A stretch of DNA of 64,000 nucleotides from Deltaproteobacteria bacterium HGW-Deltaproteobacteria-6 (GCA_002840435.1 PHAT01000005.1:672460-736459); one strand, 5' to 3'; positions 25,442 through 34,096 are shown, counted from the first letter of the stretch. Notes: a model not told the origin generated them from the letters alone. Numbers and translations are program-made.

Positions 25442-25752
25442 TTAAAATTTATAAAAATGCTTATCCGTCGGCGGTCACTTTAAGCGGCATGTCCATGGCC
25501 AACGTCAAAGTTCCCGCACTGGTTGGCCGGAATATTTTAGGTATTAAGGATGCCGACGGCAAGCCGTTTGTCCAGATGTCTCTTGATAAACGAAAAAAGA
25601 ATTTCAATGATCCTACTCTCGAGACAGAGTGTAAATGGATGGATAAGACGACCAAAAAAACTGAAACGCGAACTCTGATCGGCGCCGGGTATTCCTGCGG
25701 CGGACAGATCGGCGATATCAGTTTATCGGTAACTTATGAAGGAAAAATGTAG
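25441..25752 (+). pseudogene. Cache-domain protein, 3' fragment
   Basis: The plus-strand frame is open from the junction at ~25441 and gives [16 protein letters not shown], then VPALVGRNILGIKDADGKP, FVQMSLDKRKKNFND and a natural end at VTYEGKM. The GRNILGIKDADGKPFVQ block resembles the single-Cache (sCache_2) ligand-binding fold used by receptors and by stand-alone periplasmic sensor proteins. The N-terminal half is missing. A start at 25489 is possible but would leave half a domain. It is head-to-head with the chemoreceptor fragment. Confidence 0.6.
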
Positions 25753-25782
25753 TTCAGTTCAAAGCTGAAAAGCAATTAAAAA

Positions 25783-25826
25783 CCGCATCGCTCCGGGATC
25801 CGTCTGCGGCCTCCGGAACGATGCGG
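25783..25826. terminator. Long hairpin after the Cache fragment
   Basis: CCGCATCG-C-TCCGG (25783-25796) pairs with CCGGA-A-CGATGCGG (25812-25826): 13 pairs and one mismatch. On the minus strand the stem is followed by TTTTTAA; on the plus strand there is no U tract. Confidence 0.55.
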
Positions 25827-26260
25827 GGCTTGTCCGATAGAAATCCATCTTCCGGCAAAAGTCAGTTTGAACTGTCCTCCTTGAGTGCAAAAAGAGGGGG
25901 TCAGAATCTGTTCGTGCCTTACGGCCGGTCTGGTCTTAACATCTCAAAAAGATTTTTAATAAATAACCCGTTTCATAAAGTGCTTCTTCCTGCGGGGCTG
26001 AAAAGTTACCGATCGTGCTTTGATCGTCATTCAATATCGCTTCGGAAGCGAAGCATGAGGAAAGATGCGAAAAGGAAACAACGGGCGCGGCTGATATTTT
26101 TTCGGGGTTTATGGTGATTTCAGCAGCTGATGGTTTCATGTGTTTATAATACCCCATTATTTGATGAATTTGCCATTACTTTATTGAAAGCCAAAGGCAT
26201 ACGGTCTGTCTTTGATCTTTTTGACAGCAATATTAACGACTCCCAATGGCCGGAAAGGTA
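25827..26260. other. Non-coding or decayed region, nothing recognised
   Basis: About 430 bases with only short ORFs on both strands. A plus-strand stretch near 26150-26260 (LLKAKGIRSVFDLFDSN) has a protein-like composition and might be a gene remnant. No start, ribosome-binding site or known family supports it. Confidence 0.4.
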
Positions 26261-26291
26261 TAAAAAAACCCGGCCGCAAAGGGCCGGGTTT
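26261..26291 (-). terminator. Intrinsic terminator of the fumarase-Por-Nuo cluster
   Basis: AAACCCGGCC (26266-26275) with GGCCGGGTTT (26282-26291), six-base loop, followed on the minus strand by a U tract (complement of the A run at 26262-26268). It lies 26 bases after the stop of the last gene. Confidence 0.9.
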
Positions 26292-26316
26292 CTTTTGTTT
26301 GGTGGTCAGATGCTTC

Positions 26317-27030
26317 TTAGCGGCATTCCGTGCAGGTGGTTAGTTCCTTGAAAGGCACGCCGGTTTTTTTGCTGATGAATTTCAACTGATCGACGGGCGC
26401 GAAATATTTGCCGCATTTCTCACAGGTCTGCATTTTGAAGGTGCGTCCCCAGATTTTGCGTTTATCGCCGGTCGAGAGCATTTCAATATGGCCGGTGGGG
26501 CAGACATAGACGCAGGCGCCGCAGCCGATACAGACATCCGATTTTTCATGATAAGGGGTGCCGACTTCTTTATAAGATCCCCGGGAAAATAAACCGATGG
26601 CGCTCACGCCTACCACTTCTTCACAGACGCGCACGCAGGAGCGGCACAAAATGCACTTGCCTTTGTCTGTATCTGCGGCATACCGGGCTTGGGGTTCCAC
26701 GCCCATTTCCCCGGCTATCTTCTGGAGCACGTCGGATTCGGGGCAACGGGCTAAAAGCAATTCCATGACCAGGCGTCGAACATTTTGCACCCGGGGGCTT
26801 TTGGTGTCGACAATCAAACCGTCCTCCACGCCGTAGAGGCAGGAGGTGACAATTCGGGTCCGGTTGCCTTTTTTGATTTCGACCACGCAAAGTCTGCATG
26901 CACCGGATCGGGACACGGATTCATGCGCGCAAAGGGTGGGGATCGAAATGCCGGCGCCGCGAATGGCTTCCAGAAGCATCGAACCTTTCCGGGCCGATAT
27001 ATTTTTTCCGTCAATAATCATATTTACCAT
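26317..27030 (-). CDS. NuoG/HydC-like iron-sulfur subunit, short form
   Basis: 237 residues. The N-terminal plant-type [2Fe-2S] domain has cysteines in IPTLCAH, GACRLC and TSC. In the His-Cys region that normally binds a third cluster, only one Cys (ARCPESD) remains, so that cluster is probably absent. Two [4Fe-4S] sites follow (CILCRSCVRVC and CIGCGACVYVCP). An extra C-terminal CEKC ... CTEC pair could bind zinc or another cluster. The molybdopterin-like domain of full NuoG is missing, as in diaphorase-type HoxU/HydC subunits. It is last in the cluster, 14 bases after the NuoF-like gene. Confidence 0.82.
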   Translation of the reverse strand: MVNMIIDGKNISARKGSMLLEAIRGAGISIPTLCAHESVSRSGACRLCVVEIKKGNRTRIVTSCLYGVEDGLIVDTKSPRVQNVRRLVMELLLARCPESDVLQKIAGEMGVEPQARYAADTDKGKCILCRSCVRVCEEVVGVSAIGLFSRGSYKEVGTPYHEKSDVCIGCGACVYVCPTGHIEMLSTGDKRKIWGRTFKMQTCEKCGKYFAPVDQLKFISKKTGVPFKELTTCTECR

Positions 27031-27044
27031 GATGTCTTCTACCT

Positions 27045-28907
27045 CTACTTCACGTTGATTGCATCAAATTTACAGCTCTGAATACAGGCGCTGCAACGGG
27101 TGCATTTATCGTTATCAATACTGTGAGCTTTCTTCTTTTCGCCGGTGATGGCCTGCACAGGGCAGGCCTTGATGCATACGCCGCAGCCGGTGCATTTTTC
27201 CGCGTTGATGCTGTAAGTGATGAGCGCTTTGCAGACACCCGCCGGACAGCGGTGATCTTTGATGTGCGCTTCATATTCCTCGCGGAAATACTTGATCGTG
27301 CTCAAAACCGGGTTGGGAGCGGAGCCGCCGAGAGCGCAAAGCGACCCGTCGGCAATCGCGGACGACATGGTTTCCAGAAGCTCGATATCTCCTTCTCTGC
27401 CTTTCCCTGCGCAGATATCTTCCAGGATGTCGCTCATCCGGCGAATACCTTCACGGCAGGGGACGCATTTGCCGCAGGACTCTTCCTTGAGGAACTCGAG
27501 AAAGTAACGGGCGACGTCCACCATGCAGGATTGGTCGTCCATGACGATCATGCCGCCGGAACCCATCATGGAGCCGACTTCATAGAGTTTGTCGAAATCA
27601 ACGGGGATGTCCAGCAGGCTTTCGGGAATGCAGCCGCCCGACGGACCGCCGGTTTGCACGGCCTTGAACTTGCGGCCGTTGGTAATACCGCCGCCCATGT
27701 CATAGATGATTTCATAGAGCGTGGTGCCCATGGGGACTTCAATCAGGCCCGTGTTGTTGATTTTGCCGACCAGAGAGAAAATTTTCGTTCCCTTGGACCC
27801 TTCTGTTCCGATCCCAGCGTACCAGTCCGCCCCTTTATTGATAATCAGCGGAACGTTGGCCCATGTTTCGACGTTGTTGAGGACGGTGGGCTTGTCATAA
27901 AGGCCTTTTTCCACCGCGTGGACATATTTGGCGCGCGGTTCTCCGGCGCGGCCTTCGATCGAAGCAAACAGAGCGGATGATTCACCGCAGACGAATGCTC
28001 CTGCGCCTTTGTTGATATGAATATCAAACGAAAAATCCGTGCCCAGAATATTTTTCCCTAAGAAGCCCAATTCTCTCGCGGCTTCAATCGCAATCGTGAG
28101 ATGCGTCACCGCTAGCGGATATTCGTTTCTCACGTAAATGTAGCCTTCGTGCGCGCCTACCGCGTAAGCGCCGATGATCATGCCTTCAATGACGCTGTGG
28201 GGATTGCCTTCCATGAGACTGCGGTCCATATACGCGCCGGGGTCTCCTTCGTCGCCGTTGGCGATGACATACTTGGGCTCGCCATGTGCTCTGCGCACAC
28301 CTTCCCACTTGACGGCCGCATGAAAACCACCACCGCCGCGGCCTCTGAGTCCGGCCTTTTTCACTTCCATGATGACGCCTTCCGGGGTCATTTCAGAAAG
28401 CGCCTTGCCCAGCGCCTGGTAGCCGTCGATGGCCAGATAATCCTCGATCCGGCTCGGATCCAGCATACCGTTTTGGCCGAACACCACACGGTTCTGCTTT
28501 TTATAGAAGGGCAGGTCGTCTTCGCGATACAGGGTTTTTTGCGTCTCCGGATGGCGGTAGACCAACCGGCTGATGACTTCGCCTTTGGCCAGGGTTTTGG
28601 AGACGATTTCCGCGACGTCTTCGACTTTCACATGCTGATAAAAATACTTGTCGGGATGGATGACGATCATGGGCCCCTTTTCGCAGAACCCCAGACAGCC
28701 GGTAGCGAGGACATCCACGTTCATCAGAACATCCACGTCCATTTTTTGTTTTTTTAATTCGGCCTCGAGGGCCTCTTTGACCTTGAGACTGCCGGAAGCA
28801 CGACAGCCGGTGCCGGCGCAAATGGTGACAAACTTTTTCTTCGGGCCGTAATATTTTGCCAAATTATCGTAAATCTGGAGGGCTTGGGTATCCGGTTTTT
28901 CGTTCAT
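27045..28907 (-). CDS. NuoF/HydB-like NAD(H)-binding flavoprotein subunit
   Basis: 620 residues, longer than plain NuoF. Residues ~20-110 form a thioredoxin-like [2Fe-2S] domain (CAGTGC ... GCLGFC). The NuoF core follows, with NADH site GRGGGGFHAAVKWE, FMN site ANGDEGDPGAYMDR, and the N3-type [4Fe-4S] motif SCGKCVPCREG. The C-terminus adds two ferredoxin clusters (CTGCGVCIKACP and CTRCSACIQSC). This is the architecture of HydB and other Bfu-type electron-bifurcating enzymes. It overlaps the NuoE-like gene by 4 bases. No hydrogenase subunit lies nearby, so the partner of the ferredoxin side is probably Por-reduced ferredoxin. Confidence 0.9.
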   Translation of the reverse strand: MNEKPDTQALQIYDNLAKYYGPKKKFVTICAGTGCRASGSLKVKEALEAELKKQKMDVDVLMNVDVLATGCLGFCEKGPMIVIHPDKYFYQHVKVEDVAEIVSKTLAKGEVISRLVYRHPETQKTLYREDDLPFYKKQNRVVFGQNGMLDPSRIEDYLAIDGYQALGKALSEMTPEGVIMEVKKAGLRGRGGGGFHAAVKWEGVRRAHGEPKYVIANGDEGDPGAYMDRSLMEGNPHSVIEGMIIGAYAVGAHEGYIYVRNEYPLAVTHLTIAIEAARELGFLGKNILGTDFSFDIHINKGAGAFVCGESSALFASIEGRAGEPRAKYVHAVEKGLYDKPTVLNNVETWANVPLIINKGADWYAGIGTEGSKGTKIFSLVGKINNTGLIEVPMGTTLYEIIYDMGGGITNGRKFKAVQTGGPSGGCIPESLLDIPVDFDKLYEVGSMMGSGGMIVMDDQSCMVDVARYFLEFLKEESCGKCVPCREGIRRMSDILEDICAGKGREGDIELLETMSSAIADGSLCALGGSAPNPVLSTIKYFREEYEAHIKDHRCPAGVCKALITYSINAEKCTGCGVCIKACPVQAITGEKKKAHSIDNDKCTRCSACIQSCKFDAINVK

Positions 28908-29389
28908 TGCTGTGCCCCCTCTTCGTTAATTTTTTTAATGATTTTATCAACCTTGTTCATTGTTACCTGGCCGTGGTAGTCGGTATTGATGACGACGACG
29001 GGTCCCAGCGCGCAGGCGCCCACGCAGTTGACGGTTTCGAGTGAGAACTTTCCATCGGGCGTCGTTTCACCGGGCTTGATGCATAGCGTGCGTTCAAACT
29101 TGTCCTGCAGGGCGGATGCACCGCGGACATGGCAGGCCGTTCCCTTGCAGATTTTGACCACATGTTTTCCGCGCGGCTTCAAACTGAAGGCGGTGTAAAA
29201 CGTGGCCGCTTCATACACCCGGCTCATCGGCACATTCATCACGCTGGCCGCTGTTTTCAAGGCTTCTTTCGGAAGGTAATTGAAGGCTTCCTGAATATCC
29301 TGCAAAACGGCAATCAGCGCGCTTTTGTTGCTTTTGTGCTTTTTGATGATTTGCTTTGTTTTTTGCTTAATTTCACTGACGTTTGTCAT
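28904..29389 (-). CDS. NuoE/HydA-gamma-like [2Fe-2S] subunit
   Basis: 161 residues from the ATG after GAGGTG; a longer frame to 29437 lacks family sequence. The 24-kDa thioredoxin-like fold has cluster ligands in CKGTACHVRGA and CVGACALGP. It supplies the [2Fe-2S] cluster beside FMN in NADH dehydrogenase-type modules. It is the first of three NuoE-F-G-like genes placed directly after porB, with ATGA coupling to the F-like gene. Confidence 0.9.
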   Translation of the reverse strand: MTNVSEIKQKTKQIIKKHKSNKSALIAVLQDIQEAFNYLPKEALKTAASVMNVPMSRVYEAATFYTAFSLKPRGKHVVKICKGTACHVRGASALQDKFERTLCIKPGETTPDGKFSLETVNCVGACALGPVVVINTDYHGQVTMNKVDKIIKKINEEGAQQ

Positions 29390-29451
29390 GCTTTTTTCAC
29401 CTCGGTATTCTTTGGGGGGTAAAGCCCCGTTATTCATTATGCATTGCCTGT

Positions 29452-30390
29452 TTAGAGAAATTTTGCTTTTTCTACAAGTTTCTTAAACTCAACCGTTATT
29501 TTTTCCTGGATCATATCGATTTCATCCGCGGTCAGGTGACGGAAACGGCCCTGAGGCTTGAAATAATCTTTGATCGGTTTAAGTTTTTTCGGCATGTCCG
29601 GAGACATGCGATAGTGGCCGTTTTCCACTTCAAACAGCGGGAAAACACCCGTTTCCACGGCCAGGCGTCCCATGGATACCGCCGTTTGTGACGGGCTGCG
29701 CCAGCCGGTCGGACAAACTGAGAAGCAGTGAATATAAGAAGGCCCCTTAATGCTTTTGGCTTTTTCCATCTTGCGGATAAAATCCAGAGGATAGCTGGGA
29801 CAGACGGTGGCGACATAAGGAATGTTATGTGCGACCATGATTTCCGGCATGTTCTTTTTCCAGGTTTTCTGCCCCATGCTTACTTTGCCCGCCGGAGCGG
29901 TCGTGGTGGATGCGCCCATCGGCGTAGCGCTGGAGCGCTGAATGCCCGTGTTCATATAAGCTTCATTGTCGAAGCAGACGTAAATCATATCATGGCCGCG
30001 TTCCATGGCGCCGGAAAGCGCCTGAAATCCGATGTCCATCGTGGCGCCGTCGCCGCCCATGCCGACAACTTTGACATAGCGGTCGTCAATTTTGCCTTTT
30101 TTGCGCAGCGCTTTGAGGCCCGCTTCAATGCCGGAAGCGACAGACGCTGCGTTTTCGAAGGCCACGTGAATCCAGGGAACTTGCCATGCCGTCGTGGGAA
30201 ACATGCTGGAGACGATTTCCATACAACCGGTCGCGGAAGCAATGACCGTGTTTTCACCCAGCGCCTTGGCCATCAGCCGAACGGCCAGCACTTCAGCGCA
30301 ACCGGAGCAGGCCCGGTGGCCGGATGATAGTAATTCCTGCTTATTAATCAGCCGCGGGGCAAATAATTCAAAATTTTCAATAATATTCAT
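29452..30390 (-). CDS. porB: Pyruvate:ferredoxin oxidoreductase, beta subunit
   Basis: 312 residues. Thiamine-diphosphate-binding and cluster residues are visible: GHRACSGCAEVLAVRL near residue 25 (two of the cluster cysteines), SATGCMEIVSS, and the ThDP/Mg motif GGDGATMDIG. FPTTAWQVPWIHVAFENAAS is the PorB version; 2-oxoglutarate enzymes differ here. Its ATG overlaps the porA stop (TAATG). The enzyme decarboxylates pyruvate to acetyl-CoA and reduces ferredoxin, or runs in reverse for biosynthesis. Related 2-oxoacids cannot be fully excluded. Confidence 0.88.
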   Translation of the reverse strand: MNIIENFELFAPRLINKQELLSSGHRACSGCAEVLAVRLMAKALGENTVIASATGCMEIVSSMFPTTAWQVPWIHVAFENAASVASGIEAGLKALRKKGKIDDRYVKVVGMGGDGATMDIGFQALSGAMERGHDMIYVCFDNEAYMNTGIQRSSATPMGASTTTAPAGKVSMGQKTWKKNMPEIMVAHNIPYVATVCPSYPLDFIRKMEKAKSIKGPSYIHCFSVCPTGWRSPSQTAVSMGRLAVETGVFPLFEVENGHYRMSPDMPKKLKPIKDYFKPQGRFRHLTADEIDMIQEKITVEFKKLVEKAKFL

Positions 30391-31565
30391 TATTCTCTTA
30401 CCCCCCAGAATTCATAGGTGTCAGCAGCCTGGTTTCCCGTGTCCGCCAGAACTTTTTCAAACATTCCGGTGAAATCGTGCACGGTAACGTCGCGGCCGCC
30501 CAGTCCGTAAATGTAATTGTAAATCAAAGGCCGTTGAGTTTCGGCAAAAAGAGCGGATTTAATTTCTGAAAAAACAGGTCCGCCGGGACCGCCGAACGAT
30601 ACGGCGCGGTCGGTCACAATCAATTTCTTGACGTTTTTAACGACTGCCTTAAGCTCGTCAAACGGGAAGGGTCTCCAGAGTCTCAGCTTGACCAGACCCG
30701 CCTTAACGCCTTTGGCGCGCAGTTCATCGATGGCCATTTGAGCGGTTTCACCCATCGAGCCCATGGTCAGAAGCAGGGTGTCCGCGTCATCCGCCTTGTA
30801 AGTTTCGACCGGCTTGTAGTTGCGGCCGAACAATCTTCCCCACTCGTCCCAGACTTCCAGAATGACTTTTTTGGAGTTCTTGATGGCTTCGTCCTTGGCC
30901 TTCATGATTTCCGTAAAATAATCGGACATGGCGAAGGCGCCCATCGTTGCCGGCTTTGCGGGATGAAGCGTTGCGTGGGGAACAAACGGGGGCAGGAATT
31001 GATTTACTTCTTCCTGTGTCGGCATTTCAAAAGGTTCCACCATGTGCGTTAACTGAAAACCATCAATATTAATATTGACCGGCAACATGACGTCTTTGTG
31101 CTCGGCGATTTTGAAGGCAATGATGGACATATCAATGGATTCCTGTCCGTTTTCCACAAAAATGGAGATCCAGCCGGAATCGCGCTGCGGCATAATGTCG
31201 GAATGATCGTTTAAAATATTCAGGGGGCCGGAGACCGCCCGGTTGGCTATCGCCATGGTGATCGGCAGACGCATTGCCGAAGCGATAGGCAGCAATTCAT
31301 GCATATACATCAGTCCCTGCGAACTGGTAGCCGTGTAGGAACGGGCTCCCGTGCCGGATGCGCCAATCACCGCGCTCATGGCCGAGTGTTCGGATTCAAC
31401 CGTCACGAATTCCGCATCGATTTTGCCGTCTGCGACGAGGTCGGACAGATGTTCCGCGATGTGTGACTGGGGTGTAATGGGATAAACGGCTGCCATGTCG
31501 ATATTGCAAAGTCCGACGGCTTCCGCAACGGCAACTGCCACTTCCATACCTATGCGTTTGCCCAT
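30390..31565 (-). CDS. porA: Pyruvate:ferredoxin oxidoreductase, alpha subunit
   Basis: 391 residues. Family marks are YPITPQSHIAEHL, VESEHSAMSAVIGASGTGAR, and the PorA-type stretch LNDHSDIMPQRDSGWISIF. The C-terminal domain includes TMGSMGETAQMAID and the segment DRAVSFGGPGGPVFSEIKSA. It binds pyruvate and the ThDP pyrimidine side together with PorB. GGAGGG precedes the ATG. It is one base from porD and coupled to porB. Confidence 0.88.
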   Translation of the reverse strand: MGKRIGMEVAVAVAEAVGLCNIDMAAVYPITPQSHIAEHLSDLVADGKIDAEFVTVESEHSAMSAVIGASGTGARSYTATSSQGLMYMHELLPIASAMRLPITMAIANRAVSGPLNILNDHSDIMPQRDSGWISIFVENGQESIDMSIIAFKIAEHKDVMLPVNINIDGFQLTHMVEPFEMPTQEEVNQFLPPFVPHATLHPAKPATMGAFAMSDYFTEIMKAKDEAIKNSKKVILEVWDEWGRLFGRNYKPVETYKADDADTLLLTMGSMGETAQMAIDELRAKGVKAGLVKLRLWRPFPFDELKAVVKNVKKLIVTDRAVSFGGPGGPVFSEIKSALFAETQRPLIYNYIYGLGGRDVTVHDFTGMFEKVLADTGNQAADTYEFWGVRE

Positions 31566-31566
31566 G

Positions 31567-31845
31567 TTATCCCTCCTCTATCATCTTGATTGCGCGGGGC
31601 CAGCACTCATGCGAGCAAATGCCGCAGCCCTTGCAATAATCCATATTTGCCACAAAAAAACCGTCTTCGCTTTGCTGAACGCATCCTTCGGGGCAAAAAA
31701 CGTAACAGATGCCGCACTTGATGCATTTCGTGTTGTCCCAAATGGGTCGTTGCGACCGCCAGCTTCCCGTATGGTACTCGCTGGCGCTACCCGGCTCGGA
31801 CACAACACAGCCGATGGGAAGTTCCCGCCATGTCTTTAATGTCAT
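31567..31845 (-). CDS. porD: Pyruvate:ferredoxin oxidoreductase, delta (ferredoxin-like) subunit
   Basis: 92 residues. The N-terminal segment GSASEYHTGSWRSQRPIWD is the hallmark of PorD, and two [4Fe-4S] motifs follow (CIKCGICYVFCPEGC, CKGCGICSHECWP). It relays electrons from the ThDP site to external ferredoxin. GAGGTAAGT precedes the ATG, 9 bases after porC. Confidence 0.9.
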   Translation of the reverse strand: MTLKTWRELPIGCVVSEPGSASEYHTGSWRSQRPIWDNTKCIKCGICYVFCPEGCVQQSEDGFFVANMDYCKGCGICSHECWPRAIKMIEEG

Positions 31846-31854
31846 ACTTACCTC

Positions 31855-32403
31855 TTAATTGATTATTTTGATTTCGTCGTATGCCCGTTTCATCGCGTTG
31901 AGATTCTTCTGGGCGATTCTGCCAAACCGGTGTTCAATCGCATCCTTCATCGCGTCAAGTTCCATGACGCCGACGACTTTGAGGAGTGCACCGATCATGG
32001 TCGTGTTGGCAATGGGGACACCCATTTCCTTGCGCGCGATGCCGGTGCCGTCCACCGTGGCGACCGCGCCGTTGAAGTTCAGCTCCTTGCGAATCTCTTC
32101 AGGTGTTTTAGGTGTGTTGACGATTAATTTTCCACTGGATTTTAATCCGTCGGTAACATTGACCAGACCGATCAGACTGGAGTCGAGCACCAGAACGACA
32201 TCGGGCTCATAAATGCCCGAGCGGACGTTAATTTTCTTGTCATCAATGCGGGTAAACGCCGCAACGGGCGCCCCTCTTCTTTCCGGGCCGAAACTGGGAA
32301 ATCCCTGAGCATATTTTCCTGCGGCAATTGCCGCAACTGCAAGCAATTCCACCGAAGTTACCGCTCCCTGACCGCCCCGGCCATGCCATCTGACTTCTAT
32401 CAT
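31855..32403 (-). CDS. porC: Pyruvate:ferredoxin oxidoreductase, gamma subunit
   Basis: 182 residues, typical length. It opens with WHGRGGQGAVTSVELLA and contains FPSFGPERRGAPVAAFTRID, both diagnostic of PorC. GAAGGAG lies upstream of the ATG. The order porC-D-A-B is that of archaeal and many anaerobic bacterial four-subunit enzymes. It begins 104 bases after the fumarase beta gene on the same strand; that gap shows no clear terminator, so all nine genes may be one transcript. Confidence 0.9.
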   Translation of the reverse strand: MIEVRWHGRGGQGAVTSVELLAVAAIAAGKYAQGFPSFGPERRGAPVAAFTRIDDKKINVRSGIYEPDVVLVLDSSLIGLVNVTDGLKSSGKLIVNTPKTPEEIRKELNFNGAVATVDGTGIARKEMGVPIANTTMIGALLKVVGVMELDAMKDAIEHRFGRIAQKNLNAMKRAYDEIKIIN

Positions 32404-32507
32404 TTACCTATTTCTCCTTCATAAACTTTACACAAAACGACCGCCTTCCATAATATAGATGGTATTTTGAGTCAATATCTTTTCTCGGTATCATAATTCG
32501 ATTGATA

Positions 32508-33092
32508 TTACAATATGATGCGCCACTTGCTCTGTTCGGATTGGTAAAGATCGCGGCCTTTGGAATCGTTGATGACCACTATCGGCAGATCAACAACGGT
32601 CAATTTGCGGATGGCTTCCGGCCCCAGGTCTTCATAGGCGACCAGTTCCATTTTTTTCACGCATTGTGCGCCGAGTGCGGCGATGCCGCCGATTGCGCCG
32701 AAATACACCGCTTGGTATCGCCTGATTGCTTCCACGACTTCCGGCGAACGGTTACCTTTGCCGATCATTCCTCTCAACCCGTGTTTGATCAACGCCGGTG
32801 TGAAAGCATCCATCCGGTAGCTGGTGGTAGGTCCGATCGAACCGATGATTTTGCCGGTCGGCGTGGGCGAGGGGGCGGCGTAGAAAATGGTTGCAGTCGA
32901 TAAATCGACCGGCAGGGGAAGACCTTTGGTGAGCGCCTCATACAAACGGCGGTGAGCGGCGTCTCTGGCTGTGTAAACCTCGCCGCTCAAAAGCACCATG
33001 TCGCCCGCCCGCAATGAGGCGCAGATATCGGCGGTCAGCGGCGTCTGAATACGGATGGGAGCGTTTTCACGAGGGGCGTTCATTTCTGTCAT
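32508..33092 (-). CDS. Class I fumarate hydratase, beta (C-terminal) subunit
   Basis: 194 residues from the ATG that overlaps the alpha stop (ATGA). Family sequences include LLSGEVYTARDAAHRR, GPTTSYRMDAFTP and GAIGGIAALGAQCVKK. With the alpha subunit it forms the two-subunit, oxygen-sensitive iron-sulfur hydratase (fumarase, or L-tartrate dehydratase TtdB in some species). Fumarase is favoured by the central-metabolic neighbourhood. Confidence 0.87.
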   Translation of the reverse strand: MTEMNAPRENAPIRIQTPLTADICASLRAGDMVLLSGEVYTARDAAHRRLYEALTKGLPLPVDLSTATIFYAAPSPTPTGKIIGSIGPTTSYRMDAFTPALIKHGLRGMIGKGNRSPEVVEAIRRYQAVYFGAIGGIAALGAQCVKKMELVAYEDLGPEAIRKLTVVDLPIVVINDSKGRDLYQSEQSKWRIIL

Positions 33093-33955
33093 ATCGTTTC
33101 TTCCCGGTGTCTGGCCACATGGCACTGGATATTGACGGCTACCGGCAGCGAAGCAATATGGCAGGGCATCATCTCAGCCTGGACGGCCAGGGTGGTGACT
33201 CTGCCTCCCAGGCCGGCGGGACCGATTCCCAGGGCATTTATTTTTTCGTAAAGCTCGCTTTCCATTTGTTTCAGGCGTTCATCCGATTCATTCTTTTTGC
33301 CTACCGGTCTCAAGAGGGCTTTTTTGGCGAGAATACAGGCCTGCTCGAGCGATCCGCCGATGCCGATGCCCACGATAATCGGCGGACAGGGATTGGCCGA
33401 GGCTTTCTCCACGGTTTCCATAACAAATTTTTTAATGCCGTCGATTCCCGCGGAAGGGGTCAGCATCTTGGCCGCGCTCATGTTTTCACTGCCGCCGCCC
33501 TTAGGCATGGCGATAATTTTTAATTGATTGCCGGGCACCATGTCCAGATGGATAACGGCGGGTGTATTATCCCCTGTGTTTTTCCTGGTAAAAGGATCGC
33601 ATACGGACTTGCGCAGAAAGCCTTCTTCGTAAGCCTGGCGTACGCCTTCGTGAATGGCCTCCCGCAAGTCGCCGCCGACAATACGGATATCCTGTCCTAT
33701 TTCAACAAACAATACCGCCAGTCCCGTATCCTGGCAGATCGGCATAGCGTCGCGGCAGGCAATATCGGCATTCTGAAGAATTTTTGTGAGCACCTGTCTG
33801 CCAATGGGCGATTCTTCACGGGCATGCGCACTTTGCAAAGCGGAAACCACATCCGCTCCCAGCTCGGTATTAGCCTTTATAAACAGGTTCTTGACGGTTG
33901 CCGTGACCCGCCTGGCAGTGATCCGCCGTAAAGTATTTCTTTTTTTATTTTCCAT
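33089..33955 (-). CDS. Class I fumarate hydratase, alpha (N-terminal) subunit
   Basis: 288 residues. Cluster-ligand cysteines are in NADIACRDAMPICQDTG (two candidates) and GSLEQACILAKKAL. The catalytic stretch KGGGSENMSAAKMLTPSAG is clear. It converts fumarate to malate reversibly in the cytosol. It appears to be the first gene of the nine-gene minus-strand cluster. TtdA of tartrate dehydratase is the main alternative. Confidence 0.88.
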   Translation of the reverse strand: MENKKRNTLRRITARRVTATVKNLFIKANTELGADVVSALQSAHAREESPIGRQVLTKILQNADIACRDAMPICQDTGLAVLFVEIGQDIRIVGGDLREAIHEGVRQAYEEGFLRKSVCDPFTRKNTGDNTPAVIHLDMVPGNQLKIIAMPKGGGSENMSAAKMLTPSAGIDGIKKFVMETVEKASANPCPPIIVGIGIGGSLEQACILAKKALLRPVGKKNESDERLKQMESELYEKINALGIGPAGLGGRVTTLAVQAEMMPCHIASLPVAVNIQCHVARHREETI

Positions 33956-34096
33956 GAGTTATTTTTTTCCACTATCCACATGCCGCCTCAAAACAGTCAG
34001 AGGCAAGGCGCCCGAAAGCGCATCCGGCATGCGCCCGATGTACAGTCCGCATATGCGCAGCCCGGCGTATGCCAGGGGCTGTTTTCAGGCGCCATG

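Noticed and set aside
25936-26157. 73-codon minus-strand ORF
   Set aside because: No recognisable motif, no good ribosome-binding site, and located in a region that otherwise looks decayed.
26130-26351. Small plus-strand ORF between the Cache fragment and the Nuo-like genes
   Set aside because: No ribosome-binding site or family; its end runs through the terminator at 26261-26291 and into the opposite gene. At most a gene remnant.
27123-27980. Long open frame on the plus strand opposite the NuoF-like gene
   Set aside because: It is the antisense shadow of a strongly supported gene; the composition (many Ala, Asp, Phe and His) is typical of such shadows.
29452-31565. 2-oxoglutarate:ferredoxin oxidoreductase (korAB) as the identity of the two large subunits
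   Set aside because: The gamma and delta subunits (SFGPERRGAPV and TGSWRSQRP motifs) and PorA/PorB-type blocks fit pyruvate:ferredoxin oxidoreductase better.
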